A stretch of DNA of 64,000 bases from Fistulifera solaris (taxonomy: Eukaryota > Bacillariophyta > Bacillariophyceae > Naviculales > Stauroneidaceae), in the NCBI GenBank assembly GCA_030295235.1, contig AP026141.1, forward strand, positions 642,852 through 706,851. The letters run 5' to 3'. Each line of letters begins with the position of its first letter. The stretch's first letter is position 1. A program made the position numbers and the translations under genes. The notes under the pieces were generated by a model, which searched no databases, was not told the origin of the DNA, and saw only the letters and a program-made list of their open reading frames with translations. Below are positions 12,726 through 24,361 of this stretch, one piece after another.

Positions 12726-13019
12726 AGCAATCTTTGTTCGACGCTCACTTTACATATCAGTGGGATTGGAATCCTTGGTTCTAGTAAATTGGACTGGAGT
12801 TGTATTGGTTATTGTAAACTGCAAGAGCATTACAAGAACCAATGAACGATAGTCGTCCCAAACTACATCCTGCTTGACAATCACATCAGTGCGTATCTAT
12901 ACATCATTTTTCACCTTATTCTCGATCTACATTCCATAGTTTCGTCACAGTTTTTCAATTCTTTCATCTTTCTCCCTAGCGAACGATCGAGAGCATTAGC
13001 TAATCTGCTGCGCTTTTAA
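12726..13019. other. Array flank / 3' region
   Basis: Contains a last degenerate trace of the upstream repeat (AACGATAGTCGTCCC near 12844-12859) and then AT-rich sequence up to the end of the next gene. Nothing else was seen. Confidence 0.5.
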
Positions 13020-13415
13020 CTAGAACCACCAGTACAACAATAGTAGCAGTATCACACTCGTCACTACTTTCGGATGTTCTTTGACTTGTTGCATCAATGG
13101 CCGATCGCGAGATAACAGCCGCATCCGATCGTCGTCGTCGCCCATGTGAATCAAGGATTGTACTTGTTCGCGTAGCAAACGTCCGGCGTTGTTGTCAAGT
13201 AATACAATGTGTCCGCCGGATTCTATATCTGGTGTGATAATATTCGATGACAGCGTTGTCTTGGAATGTTGATAACTACTGCCGTGATAGACATCCTCCG
13301 TTGCCGTCGTATTATTCCGTGCCTGTTGTTGCTGTTGCTGAAAGACTTCTTCAAACTGTTTTCGTTTCTCGTCTCGAACGGCTTTCTTCACTTCGACGGG
13401 TGATGCAGGTATCAT
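13020..13415 (-). CDS. Small tail-anchored protein, unknown
   Basis: 131 residues from an ATG at 13415. The N-terminal half is charged (KKAVRDEKRKQFEEVF) with a poly-Gln run and a polar linker. A QVQSLIHMGDDDDRMRLL segment precedes a C-terminal hydrophobic stretch of about 16 residues (VVTSVILLLLLYWWF) that ends the protein. That is the layout of a tail-anchored membrane protein facing the cytosol. It has some resemblance to SNARE-associated small proteins, but no SNARE heptads are convincing. No family was recognised. A real gene is supported by the clean ATG-to-stop frame and amphipathic design. Confidence 0.55.
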   Translation of the reverse strand: MIPASPVEVKKAVRDEKRKQFEEVFQQQQQQARNNTTATEDVYHGSSYQHSKTTLSSNIITPDIESGGHIVLLDNNAGRLLREQVQSLIHMGDDDDRMRLLSRDRPLMQQVKEHPKVVTSVILLLLLYWWF

Positions 13416-13727
13416 AATTTAGGTAAAATAAATAGTTGGATGAATAAAGGCATGGCCCGGAGTGCTGAAACCAGTTTTTGCGGTTCGTCGATGATTTATT
13501 CCTCTCTCTCTACGCGACTCGTTCCTTAATTGTGCAAAGCCGTGCTAATATTCGTCGTCTTTATTCAAGCAAATGAAATAATAAGAAAAAGACAGCAAGC
13601 ATTATGCTTATGGGAATGAGAAGTGCGATCCGATCAGCGACGACTTTCGACTTTCGACTACTCCGTATTTATTTGCACGCAATAAATAAAAACTTTTGGA
13701 GGCGCCGGCGCTTGTGCTTTTTTCCCT
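13416..13727. other. Intergenic
   Basis: Region upstream of the tail-anchored gene, with AT-rich and CT-rich tracts. It presumably holds that gene's promoter. No gene was seen. Confidence 0.5.
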
Positions 13728-14058
13728 GTCCAGAAAATGTGGGCGAGTGCTATTTCACGTTGCCAGAAAATGTGGGCGAGTACTTTTTTACTTGTCCAGA
13801 AAATGTGGCCGTGTTTGTTTTACGTTGCCAGAGAATGTGGGCGAGTGCTATTTCACGTTGCCAGAAAATGTGGGGGATTTGCTATTTCACGTTGCCAGAA
13901 AATGTGGGTGAGTGATGTTTTACGTTGCCAGAAAATGTGCGGAAGTGCCATTTCACAATGCCAGAAAATATGTGGGTCCTTTTTCCACGTTTGTCCAGAA
14001 AATGTGGGCGTGTGCGTGTCCAGAAATGTGGGCGTTGCTATTTCAAGTTGCCAGAAAA
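13728..14058. repeat. ~33-bp minisatellite (CCAGAAAATGTGGG motif)
   Basis: About eleven copies of a 29-36 bp unit with core CCAGAAAATGTGGGCGAG and spacer TGCTATTTCACGTTG. Copy length varies, which shifts frame between units. All three forward frames are open, which reflects unit composition rather than coding. A related short array lies at 27684-27809. Confidence 0.9.
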
Positions 14059-14496
14059 TAAAAATTTGGAGATGATGCGAGATTGCGAGGACGCTGACAA
14101 AAAATAGGTGCACATAATCATGTTGCATTCTTCCTTCTATCAACAGCAATGCTTTTTTTCTAATAGGATTGGTGCAAAGAGAGGTTTCGGAGCGAACCTT
14201 CGTGATTTTAGACAGGAATGACAGCCGGGATAGAAATTTCGAACGTGTTTTTCAGTTAACATAACCGAATGAAGACTTGCGTGAATACTCTTCTTCTAAA
14301 TAAGAAGAAACAGATTTCAATTCATGGTTTCGATCAGGATTCGTTGGATACGAGAGCGATCGTGTTTTTCGCTCGATGATGAGCGATGCCGTGGAACGAA
14401 TTTACAAAGTAATGTAGCGACAAAGTGCCTTTGCATTTCACAAATTTCGATAATCCTGACTTCTACTTCTCCCAACAATCGATCGAGACAATCAAC
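14059..14496. other. Intergenic
   Basis: Sequence between the minisatellite and the next small gene. AT-rich with no recognised element. The immediate upstream part is the likely promoter of the 14497 gene. Confidence 0.45.
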
Positions 14497-14783
14497 ATGA
14501 GCAAAATCAAGCGAAGCGAAACGGATAAACCTCACGTGGTTGTTTATCATCACCATCATTTCTATCATGCAAGTGAGGACGACGGCGTGCCTTTTCCGAT
14601 GGGACCCGTGTTGAAAAAGAACAAATCGACGACGACGCCTCCCGCATCCGAAAAGTCAACGCCTCCGGCACCCGAGCCGACAAATACAACTTCTCATCAT
14701 CAAAGCAAAAGGAATGGCTAGCGCAACGCAAACAAGAATTGTACGAGTCGTACAAGTCGGGTCAGATGTTTGGGAAGAAGTAA
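14497..14783 (+). CDS. Small basic conserved-looking protein, unknown (one-base break)
   Basis: From the ATG at 14497 the frame reads a basic N-terminus and a His-rich YHHHHFYHASEDDG segment. It then enters Pro/Thr-rich sequence with an early stop unless one T is added to the T4 run at 14592-14595. With that base the protein is 95 residues and ends in a Lys-rich, helix-forming tail (KEWLAQRKQELYESYKSGQM) before the stop at 14783. The helical tail looks more like real protein than the uncorrected reading. An in-frame ATG at 14425 is an alternative start. No family was recognised. Confidence 0.45.
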
Positions 14784-14910
14784 AAGCGATGATGAACGAC
14801 TAAGGAGCTTACGAAATAGGCTCATCGTGTAAAGATGCAACTCATAGTGATGAATTAAAAACTAAGGTTTCAATAATTCATTGTTGTTCCTGAAGTCGTT
14901 TGTACGTTGC

Positions 14911-17900
14911 TCATTGATCTTGCAACCAATTGCGTGTCTCCTCAGCGGTCAATGGAACCACTTGCGTCACGGATCGTGTCTCGCACAAAGGAAGAAGCGA
15001 GGCACAACCTTGTCTTGAAAAGACCAAAATCAAACAATTTTCGGTTTGCGAAAAGAAGCCAGCTTCACAGTATGTCAAATAATAGTTCCAGCACCGTAAA
15101 AAAACATCATCGAAACCGAGTTTTCTCACAACATCCTCCGATGCATTGAAGCGACGTCTCCATTCTGCCAATGTTTGTGCGTAATGAAGACCAATGTTGT
15201 CAATGTGCTCGAGCGTGAGACAGGATTGTCGGTACGCAGCATCCACTAAAGCATGCAACGAAGGACAGCACGATCCGGGAAAGATAATGGTATTGATGAA
15301 ATCGGTCGATCGCAAGTACGTTTCGTAACGTTGTTCCGGTGTCGTGATGGCTTCCATGACGAGAATTCCATCCTTGGCCAGAACTTGCTCGACGGCCCAA
15401 AAGAATTCGCCCAAATGCTCGTGTCCGACGGCTTCGATCATTTCACAGCTGAGAACACGGTCGTACTTGCCGCGATTTTCCGGGCGGCGACAGAATGTTC
15501 GGTAATCTACCACTTCAAACGTAATCAAACGTTCCAATCCAGCTTCTTTGACGCGTTCTTCCGCCAGCGCCTTTTGTTCCACTGACAACGTGATGCCGGT
15601 CACATGACAACCATACTTTTTGGCGGCATGCAACGAAAGGCCACCCCAGCCAAAGCCAATGTCCAACATGGTTTGACCGGGTTGAATTTGGGCGCGCTCC
15701 AAGAGAGTATCCAACTTGCGCCACTGTGCTTGCTCCAATGTGCCACGGAATCGCAACGACGAGTCAGCCGGATTTGGGATAGCATCGTAGATGGCAGACG
15801 AGTACATGAGGGTTTCGCGGTCCAAAAAGGTACGAAACAAGTCGTTGGAAATATCGTAGTGCGCATGAATGTTTTTCAAAGAACCGCCTCGTTCCGAATT
15901 GTCCATGGTCAATTTGTATCGCATGTAGTTGAAAAACGATCCGATCTTGGCCAGCAACAATCCCGAGGCGTTGGACATAGCGTTACTGTAACTATGGCCA
16001 CGACCCGATCGCCGGGGTTCATGCAGGCGATCTCGATTGCCGATGAACAGCAAAAACATTCGGGTCAATCCGATAGGATCTCCTAACACGACAGTCGTTT
16101 CATCGCGTGTGTTTGCTGGCTTGAGGACTGGGTGATACGGCTCCGTTTTGTCGTCCAACGGCTCCACGACAAAATGACCGGCCATGTAGGAACGAGCCAG
16201 TCCCAAGTCATACTCAAATGCAGTCTTGACAAAGAACCATTCATCAAACACTCGGAGTGTAACTGGATGCGGATCCGAACGCCCACAAGGTGTGCCGTCT
16301 CCAAAGGAAACGATCGATCCATCATTCATTTTGAGTCGAAGAGTACCCTTTTGAACGGCTTGTCGCAAAAAGTAGAAGATGAATTTTTGCAGATCGCCAC
16401 GGGCCAATCGTAGCTCAGTCGTTGATACAATTTTTTGAGGTAGTGACCCTCCCGACGCCACAAGTGACAGATCGGGAGGCTTCACCACTCTCTCTTTCGC
16501 ATTTTCAGCCCACGGCAAGGGTTTCCCCGGAAAGTTGCGTGGCTACTTCAAATCCAGCGCGACAACCATCTTCATGAAATCCATAACCTTGCCACGCACC
16601 GCAAAACCACAAACCGTCTTGACCCTGAAACGTTCGAGCGATGATATCACGAGCTCGTAGCGTCGTCTGGGTGAACTGCGGATGCGCCATAGTGACACGA
16701 TGATGGGTCAGATGAGACTCCGGTGGTTGGTGTGGATTCAACGACACAAAAATGTCCGTGGCCGTATCCAAGTTTTGCAACCGATTCAACCAATACGTCA
16801 CGTAGACAGCTTTCATGCGCATTGACTCCTGTGATTCGCCGTTAGTTCCGTCGTGCTTGATCTTATTGCCAAATCCAGAGGCGCTGCCTTCCATGACGAC
16901 ATCTCCTTTTTGTGCATGAATGTGCTGTGTCGGATCGGGCAACTCACTGGATTTCCCCAAACAGTTCCATGAAGCCCAAGCTTTGATCGGCATGAGCTGG
17001 GGATCCGAATGGATGTAAATTGTATTATCTTCGTAACGAATTTGCGACAAACATTCTTGCAACGAAGGGAACGATGCAAGCATTTCTGCCGCGTTGGGTG
17101 GATGGCAAGCAAAAATAACTTGATCAAAGACACCCAAAGATTCTCCATTGGCTCCCAACAACTCGTACCCAGTCGTCAAAGCTTTTTGTACGGTTCCGAT
17201 CGGAGATGACAAATGAACGTGCTCCAAAGTCTTTTGCACAGCTTGTACATACTGTTGCGATCGACCGGCCACGGTCTTCCACTGCGGTCGCTGAAAGAGT
17301 TGCAACATTTTGTGATTGCAGAGAAAAGCAATCAGCTGCGCAGCAGGAAAGTTGAGTACATCTTCCATACTCGCACTCCATAGAGCCGCCATCATTGGCA
17401 GTAGATAGCATTTACAGAAGGCACTGCTGTACCGGTGATCGCGAAGATACTGCCCCGTCGTGACGTGTTTGCGCGGATCGTCCGGCGCCATGCGCAACAA
17501 TACCGGAGCTTCTTCATGAAAGCGCAGCATATCCCGAATCATAGAATAATACTGTACTAAATGGCGTTTGTCGCGAATGCAACCATACGAATTCCATTCA
17601 ATGTCACCTTGATCCAAACTGACACTCAAACTCATATCGGAATCTTCCTCGGGGACTTGCAATGCCTTGAACCATTCGACCATATTGGGATAATTGGAAT
17701 GATTGAATACCATGAAGCCAATATCAACATCAATAGTTTTCCCCTCTTTCGTCAAAACAGGAACGGTCCAAGCATGTCCTCCGAGTCGATCTTGAGCTTC
17801 CCACAAGTGCACTTCGTAGCCTGCTTGTTGTTGCAAATGCCACGCCGCTGCCAGGCCAGAAACACCTCCACCGATGATAGCGATGCGCTGTTTTGGCGTT

Positions 17901-17914
17901 GAAGAATCTTGCAT
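14911..17914 (-). CDS. Fused FAD-dependent oxidase / cyclopropane-fatty-acyl-phospholipid synthase
   Basis: Residues 1 to about 460 are an FAD/NAD-binding amine-oxidase-like domain: dinucleotide loop IAIIGGGVSGLAAAWHL near the start and a C-terminal GLWFCGAWQGYGFHEDG flavin-binding motif. The rest is a cyclopropane-fatty-acid synthase (PF02353) that transfers a SAM methylene to unsaturated acyl chains of phospholipids: HYDISNDLFRTFLD, MLDIGFGWGGLSLHAAK, CEMIEAVGHEHL and FINTIIFPGSCCPSL. The same domain order is known in plant cyclopropane synthases. The halves sit in adjacent frames that overlap; removing one base from the C4 run 16525-16528 gives a continuous 1000-residue protein, so I call one gene. 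Start: the ATG at 17914 just before the flavin loop. No plastid signal was seen. Confidence 0.88.
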
Positions 17915-18461
17915 GCTTAACACTTTTTTACTACGCGCGATCCAGTGAAATGAGAAGAATGCAAAGAAGACAAAAAATGCCCGCGAAAAAGTGCCGATGA
18001 TCGCTTTTTTGTTCTTGACGTTTTGTGTGAGTCACTTTGCGACCGATGACGTAGGTCGACGTACGTACAACCGCCAGACGTCCTTCGGAAACAAACCAAG
18101 TGCGCACTTTCTCGTTTGTACTTTATAATCGATACAAGAGGGGGTACGTCATTCGAAACCACTTGGCGTCGCATTTTGTGCGGTCTCGAATGATTTTTTT
18201 GGATCCTTGTCTGGAGAAGGGACACCATGATGGCAAGCTAGAGCGATGAATCTATCCTTTAGCTGAACTACCAAACTAGTCAAAACACTCGGCATGTTTC
18301 GAGGCTAATAGATATGTAATATTTAGAGCTTATCTTTTTAAACAGTAAACAAAGACATTATCGTGCAAGCCGGTTATATGCTAAAAGGCGGAGTTGGACC
18401 CCTCACTCTCTCCAGAAACAAGTGATTTTAGTGTGAAATTCGTTGTTTTTCTTTATAGCGA
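17915..18461. other. Intergenic
   Basis: Upstream region of the FAD-CFA synthase gene and 3' flank of the next minus-strand gene. It carries TGACGT at about 18045 and the palindrome-rich GGTCGACGTACGTAC. No gene was seen. Confidence 0.5.
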
Positions 18462-19363
18462 TTACCAACGCAGTTCACCAATGTTTCCTCCTGGTAGACC
18501 TTCCGAGATTGTGACTTCAGGACCGTTCTCAACCAAGTAAGGCTCCACACATGCCGACAGAGGGAACTCCATTGGGGCCGTGTTGAGGACTCGCACAACG
18601 TTTCCGCTTCCGGGCGATTCAATGATGCAGTAGAAAGGACGCTCAAGACCGTCTTCTGTGTAAAGTTCCATGACCTGCTTAATGTTGTTCGGACCTTGCA
18701 ACAACTCAATTCGTGCGTTCAACGGACGACCGTCTGTCTTGAGGAGAACTTGAACACTCTGCACTTGGGGAGCAAAGGGTATGTGTGTAGAGCACCACCC
18801 TGAATAGTTCTTGGGGTCATTTTCGAAGTGCCCTTGGCGACAGGTCCCTTTGGTCCAGCAGCCTCAACGCAGGCAGAGAAGGGGAATTCGAGGTTACCCG
18901 TGTTGTAGACGGCAACGGCGTTGGGGCCTCGGGGAGTCTCGATGACGGCGCAGAAGGGGCGAACACTTCCGTCCTCAATGTAAACACCAAGTTTCTGGGG
19001 AGTGTTATCAGGACCCTGCCACAGCTCAATGTTGGCGTGAAGAGGACGTCCTTCGGTCTTCATCAAGACCTGAACACGCTCGACCTGGGGGTTGGGGAAA
19101 GACCACGTTCGGAGAGTGCTTCCCTGCACGAGAACAGGAGAAGAAGTCTCCCAGATATCCTTAGCACGCTGAGCCTCAGCAGGAGAAACAGCTCCAGCGG
19201 GGCCGCCAGGACCGACAGCGCGGACAGCCGGAGGAGCACCAGGATCGTTGCCTCCAGAGTATCCAAAGAGGGGAGACACGGTCGTCTTGGGAGCCTGCGC
19301 GTAGAAAGCAGAGCTCGAGGGAAGGATGGCGCAGAGCGCAAGGATACTACCGTAAAACTTCAT
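18462..19363 (-). CDS. Plastid-targeted two-repeat protein, unknown (paralogue A)
   Basis: 300 residues after correction. The signal peptide ends SSSAF, the plastid-import motif, followed by a Pro/Gly/Ala-rich linker. The mature part has two homologous repeats of about 85 residues. Repeat 1 starts [20 protein letters not shown] and repeat 2 starts [19 protein letters not shown]; both continue with GRPL-A-IEL-QGP-N and end in an N-T-EFP-SACVE block. One A is missing in 18774-18776, exactly between the repeats, and adding it restores repeat 2. The pattern suggests two small beta-sandwich units. No named family was recognised. It is divergent from paralogue B at 21121, with 1.76 kb between the two ATGs. 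Confidence 0.8.
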
Positions 19364-21120
19364 TGTTATTCTAGTTGATAGACTCTTCTTTGTCTTTAAT
19401 GGCTTCGCGACGTTGCGAGTTTCCTTGTTGTGTCTCGAATGCAAAAGTGCAAATGGAGGGAAGATCAGCCAGCCTCGCCTATCGCGATAAATTGTATCGC
19501 TACAAAGAAGTGCGTACGCAGCGTGGCATGTCAAGTTCGCTCAAAACGGGGAAACGATTGACGTTCAAACAGTACAAAAAGCGAGGTCCAAGGCTGTTGG
19601 CGAACGGGGGAAGTCAATGGCTGAAAAGATAGATGGAGCGTGACCGACGTCATTCAGGCTGACGTCGACGTTGCAGATTCTTCAAGTCCAACAATTATGT
19701 TGTACTGCTCGCTACTGACGGACTCTAAATAGGATCGCATAGTACTTGTCAGCGACTTATGCGTGAGCAACGGTTATTGAACTGTACCGATGTCCGCTGG
19801 AGGTTGGGCGCTCGCCAATTTTTTGAGTTTCTGAAGCCGCAAAATATCTGCAGCGTCGACGTCAGAATGGAAGAAACCGAAACAACCTTTTTGTACTGTG
19901 TTTTACAGTACTTCAACACGGATTCAGTCCTGCGATGTGATTGGACGCCAAAATTCAAAATGGCGAGTACAATGATGTCAGCAGAAGCAGCCAATCAAAA
20001 CTCTTCATTTTCCTAAATATCGGTAGTTTTCTAGAAATATAAAAATGAAAGTAGTCTCTTTTTCTCTTTCTAAAATATAGAGTATACGAGGTATTGTAGT
20101 ATTAGAGTATGTAGGCGCTTTCTTTCTATGTATTCTTCCTCGTGGTAAAGGACGCGGACGTCATTGTTGTGGCTTGCAGATGACAATTTCGCTCACGTTT
20201 TCGTCGAAGCTGAGCGATCGCCTCAAGACTCAAGACATTCATTACAAACGCCCAATAGCCCCTTCGGGACGCAGTTTCTTAGTTGATAAAAACGGCGAAC
20301 CTAAGTATTTTTGGTATCATCGCCGGAAAAATCGCCTCCCAGAACCAACGAAGCACTTTTCAACATTCTTTCATCCTTCAAGTTGCTGTGCAACCAAGAG
20401 AAAAGACAATTTGCATCTGCTTCTCGGTTCTCGAAAGCGCTCTCCGATAATGATCATCTTTCGCTTTCAGAAGAGAAGATGAATACTGTCGAGCGAGAGA
20501 TGTACTGGTATGATGCGCGTCAATGAAAAATCAATCATCATCATCGGTTCATGTCAGCATCCGATATTCAATCGGCAACAATCAACCAGGAACTTGAGTT
20601 GTGTGACTGTAGGGGACCCACAACAATAGACACTGCAACTACTAACATTGCGTAGGAAGATCAGAGCACTTGCAAAAGACCAGATCCGTCGCTTGGTCTT
20701 TCAATCTCAACGCACTTCGTTCATTTGATTGTCGACCTCAGCACGTCGGCATTGTCTTTCTCGACGCCTTCATTCCGTGCTTTGAAGAGAGTAATACTTC
20801 TTCTTGATTGCATAACACGCTTTTTCTTTCTCATTAATGGGTTTCGATAACATTTAGTCAGCCAAAGACGACATGTCATGTTGTCGCCATTCGTCATTGC
20901 AATGCTTCTTTTCTTTACACAAGCTTGCGATGTCGCAGCAGCACACGTAATGATGACGACTGAACTCGTGTCTGAAAATAAGACACAAGACACACACGAT
21001 TGACCCCAGCCATCAACGAAAAGAAAATAATTAAGATCCGCAACCGACGAAACATCATCGATCATCGCATCATCGGCCGATGGGATTTGAACACAATATA
21101 GCAAAAGAACAGCCCACATA
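19364..21120. promoter_or_regulatory. Shared upstream region of the divergent plastid paralogues, with TGACGT elements
   Basis: 1.76 kb between the two start codons. ACGTCA or TGACGT occurs at 19647-19652, 19660-19665, 19859-19864 and 20158-20163, more than about one expected by chance on both strands. In diatoms TGACGT elements act as CO2/cAMP-responsive sites, so a regulatory role is possible (inference). Open frames at 20174-20526 are described in the findings. Confidence 0.35.
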
Positions 21121-21990
21121 ATGCGTCATCGTATCGGCAGTTTTATCTGTATAACATCACTCTTATGTTCTGTGTCGGCGTTTTCGATCGTAACAAGCCG
21201 ATGTGCATTAAGAACGAAGAGATCATCACTACGATCGGAGCCTGCTGACAAAGAGCCAGAAGTTTCTCTGGAAAGTGAAGCACTGCCCGTCACTCCGAGT
21301 GTACCCGGAGCTCTGGCTAGAGAGACAGTCCGCGAGGACGAACCGACAAAGCCAGCCGAAGCGGCCGCTCCTACCATTATACAGGGAAACTCACTCCGTA
21401 CTTGGTCCTTTCCGAGTGAAGATATTCAGCGCGTACAATTACTCATACGAACACAGGGACGTCCGTTGCATTCGAATGTCGTGGTGTGGCAAGGGCCCGA
21501 TAATGATCCTCAAAAAATAGGTATCTACAGCGAAGATGGGATTGTGCGCCCCTTTGCTGCATAGCCGAGACACCGCATGGTCAAAATGCAGTGGCGGTGT
21601 ACAATACTGGAAGTCTCGAATTTCCTTTATTGGCATCGGTCGACGCCATCGATGCGAGCGTACCCCTAGATACCAACCTGCAAGACAAAAGTAGGACGTA
21701 CGATCCAAGGAGGAGCTTTACACACCTACCCGTTCCTTCCCAACGTTCAAAGTGTGGCTGTATTTCTCAAAACAAACGGACGTCCACTGGAGGCACGTAT
21801 TGAATTATTACAAGGACCAAACAATAACAAGCAAGTCATGGAAATTGAAAGCGAAAACGGCAAAGAGCGTCCGTTCTATGTAGTCATTGCCTCTCCTGGG
21901 GTGGGAAATGTCATTCGGGTACTCAATACGGCGCCGATGGAATACCCGTTGACGGCTGTTGTAGAACCCTATGAAATGGATCTGGATTGA
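21121..21990 (+). CDS. Plastid-targeted two-repeat protein, unknown (paralogue B)
   Basis: 289 residues after correction, clearly paralogous to the 18462-19363 gene. It has a signal peptide with VSAF at the cleavage site, an acidic Pro-rich linker, then repeat 1 ([20 protein letters not shown] with [16 protein letters not shown]) and repeat 2 ([19 protein letters not shown] with [16 protein letters not shown]), ending [16 protein letters not shown]. Two one-base breaks are inferred: a T missing at 21553-21555 and an extra A at 21687-21690. They compensate in length, and each fix matches paralogue A. The shared layout and head-to-head order point to an old duplication with inversion. Function is unknown; the location is probably the plastid. 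Confidence 0.78.
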
Positions 21991-22120
21991 ACACATATAA
22001 TCATCATGAATGCTAAAATAATTAAGAACGCGATAATCTTTATAGTACCAGTATCTATCTGGAACGAGGAGATTTATTTACCACGTCAACATTGCATTAT
22101 CGTCCGATCAACTATATTCA

Positions 22121-24361
22121 TTAAATATCAGGATCAAAATCTGTTTCTCGCATTTTGATGGCTTCTTCCAATAGCTCCTTCTTCCGACCGCCTGAATCGA
22201 CCATCCGTTCGACCTCGGCAGCTTCAGCGGTATTCTCCGCAACCATAGCTGCTGCAAACCGATTTACGTCTGTTATTTCGGAGTGTTCCGATGATTCACT
22301 TTCTTCCATATTACTCGATGCCTTAGTGCGTTTCATGATAGCAGATAGCACATTAGCGTCGCGCTGCCCATCTTCTTCTGTATCCAGAGCGCCTACAAGA
22401 CGTTCGACACGAACTTGCAGAATGCGCTTGTCATCTGCTTTAATTATCTCGAAATTCCAGCCCCGGATCATAAGGAAATCACTTATGGCAGGAATTTCTC
22501 CAGCACACATGCAGAGGAATCCGGAAAGTGTCGAAAAGTCTCGTAGCGATTCATCTTCTTGCAGTTTCAAGTCCAGAATGGTGTCCACATCTTCTAAATC
22601 GGCATCGCCACGAATCATAAAGCTACCATCCGCTTGCAAAGTGATGCTGTCTTCCGAAAACTCATAATCATCTTCATCGTCTTCGTCATAGATTTCTCCA
22701 ACGACTTCCCTCGACAATATCTTCCAAGGAAACCAATCCCTCTGTCCCTCCATATTCGTCGACAACAATGGCCAAGTGCACGCGTCGACGGCGCATCTCT
22801 TGCAACACAGACCATCCATTAGCTGTTTCGGGTACAAAGTAGCAAGACTCTACAAGGTCGGCTTCCTTGATGGTCTTTTCCATACGAGAAGCGAGCTCCT
22901 GTGGTGTCAATGTACGTACGTAGCTTTCGAAATTGCCTTTGCGAATGCGAGCCAGATAGCGAGTGTGATCTTCCTCTTCCTCCTCTTCTTCTACTTCCAC
23001 GGGCTCTCCTACCGTTTCATCCGCGAGCTCCAATTCGCTAGGAGCCGCCAATTTTGTTTTTGATTTGGTTCGCTCCATTATCTGCTTTGAAATCGTATCA
23101 CTCATTTCTTCGTCGACCAAAACGCCATTCACAAAGAAATCTAGCACATCTTTCGCTAGTACGATGCCCACAATATTATCGATTTCACCGTCATACACAG
23201 GAATACGCGAATACCCCGATTCGCGAATAACTCCCAAAACATTCACAACACTCATATCGCAAGGTACCGCAATCATTTCGACACGCGGACGCATAATCTC
23301 TCGAACCCGTTGTTTCTGCAAATTCAATACACCGGAAATCATTTCCTGCTCATCATGATCGATTGTACCACTGTCGAGCGCTCCGGTGACAATCAAACGC
23401 AATTGACTATCCGTCACACCCGCTCCATCCCCTTTCGGTTTGACGCCAAAGGCCGCCAAGGTCTTTTTCGCCAACCAGGTCAAACTAATTCCCAAGGGAC
23501 TCACAATGGTGGAAACCACATTGACGGGAGGAACCATCAATCGCGCTACCGTCTCAGCATTGGTGACACCCAACGATTTGGGCAACAGTTCGACAAAGAA
23601 CAAAGTCAAGGCGGTCAATCCGATGGCACCCCACTTTTCGCCCCGCACTCCAAAGACTCCTGCGACAAGATGCGTAAAGAGTGTCGTGGCAAAGATACTG
23701 CACGCTGTGGATGTTACTAAAATAGTCGTCAAGACACGGGTAATGTCTTGATTGAGAATGCGGAAGACTCCCCGTGTATTGCCCATTTTCTCTTCCTCTT
23801 CGGCCATTTCTCGGACTTTCCACGGATAGAGTGTTGTGATTGCAATTTCACACGCATGCAGCAATGCCAAGACAGTAAAGAGTCCGATCCAGAGCGTCGA
23901 TAGGCTAATCAAGTCTTGTCTGTGAGAATGGAAGGTGGGGAAACGCCTGTGAGGTCAATATATCGTTGAAAATACATTTATGAAATCTGCTGTAAAACGT
24001 ACTTTTGCAAGGGAACTGCAGCTGAAGGTTTCGATCCTCCGAATGATGCACCACCCGCAAATGCATTTAGCGGCCGAAATAACAAAGTAGCTAAAAATAA
24101 AGCCCCCACATGTAGCCTGTTCTTCCTTTTCTGCGGCGATGATTGCAGCGGTTGACGAAAAAACGACCGTATTCGACCAAAATTTAAATTTCGCGACAAG
24201 TTTGATGATATTCTGGATCGGTCGAAATGCTTTTCCGCTGTTAAATGAAGAGATCTCAAAACAGGGGCGAAGCGTGTGTGTAAGGTTCTTCTCTGTCTCA
24301 TTTCAAACGCTGCGCAAGGCAGAAGAATCCACCACACTGCAATCCACGAGAGAGATCTCAT
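22121..24361 (-). CDS. Plastid-targeted CNNM/CorC-type membrane protein (DUF21, CBS pair, CorC_HlyC)
   Basis: Exons 24003-24361 and 22121-23919 with an 83-bp GT-AG intron join in frame into 718 residues. The N-terminus is a signal peptide ending in CAAF with a basic transit region, so plastid import is likely. Exon 2 starts with a DUF21 block of about four membrane segments, then a CBS pair (SGYSRIPVYDGEIDNIVGIV and VVDEYGGTEGLVSLEDIVEE) split by a long acidic insert (EEEEEEEED). A C-terminal CorC_HlyC domain (LQADGSFMIRGDADLEDVD) and an acidic tail follow. The family handles divalent cations such as magnesium or cobalt efflux. One extra G is inferred at 22708-22710, inside the conserved EDIVEEVVGEI motif. 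The signal peptide, intron and motif recovery all favour a working gene. Confidence 0.87.

Noticed and set aside
13604-14149. Overlapping open frames in the 33-bp minisatellite, reading LPENVGE-type repeats
   Set aside because: All three frames are open and unit length varies, so frame is not kept. This is composition, not coding.
20721-21119. Minus-strand frame of 132 codons just before paralogue B
   Set aside because: No family and low-complexity look. It lies in the divergent promoter.
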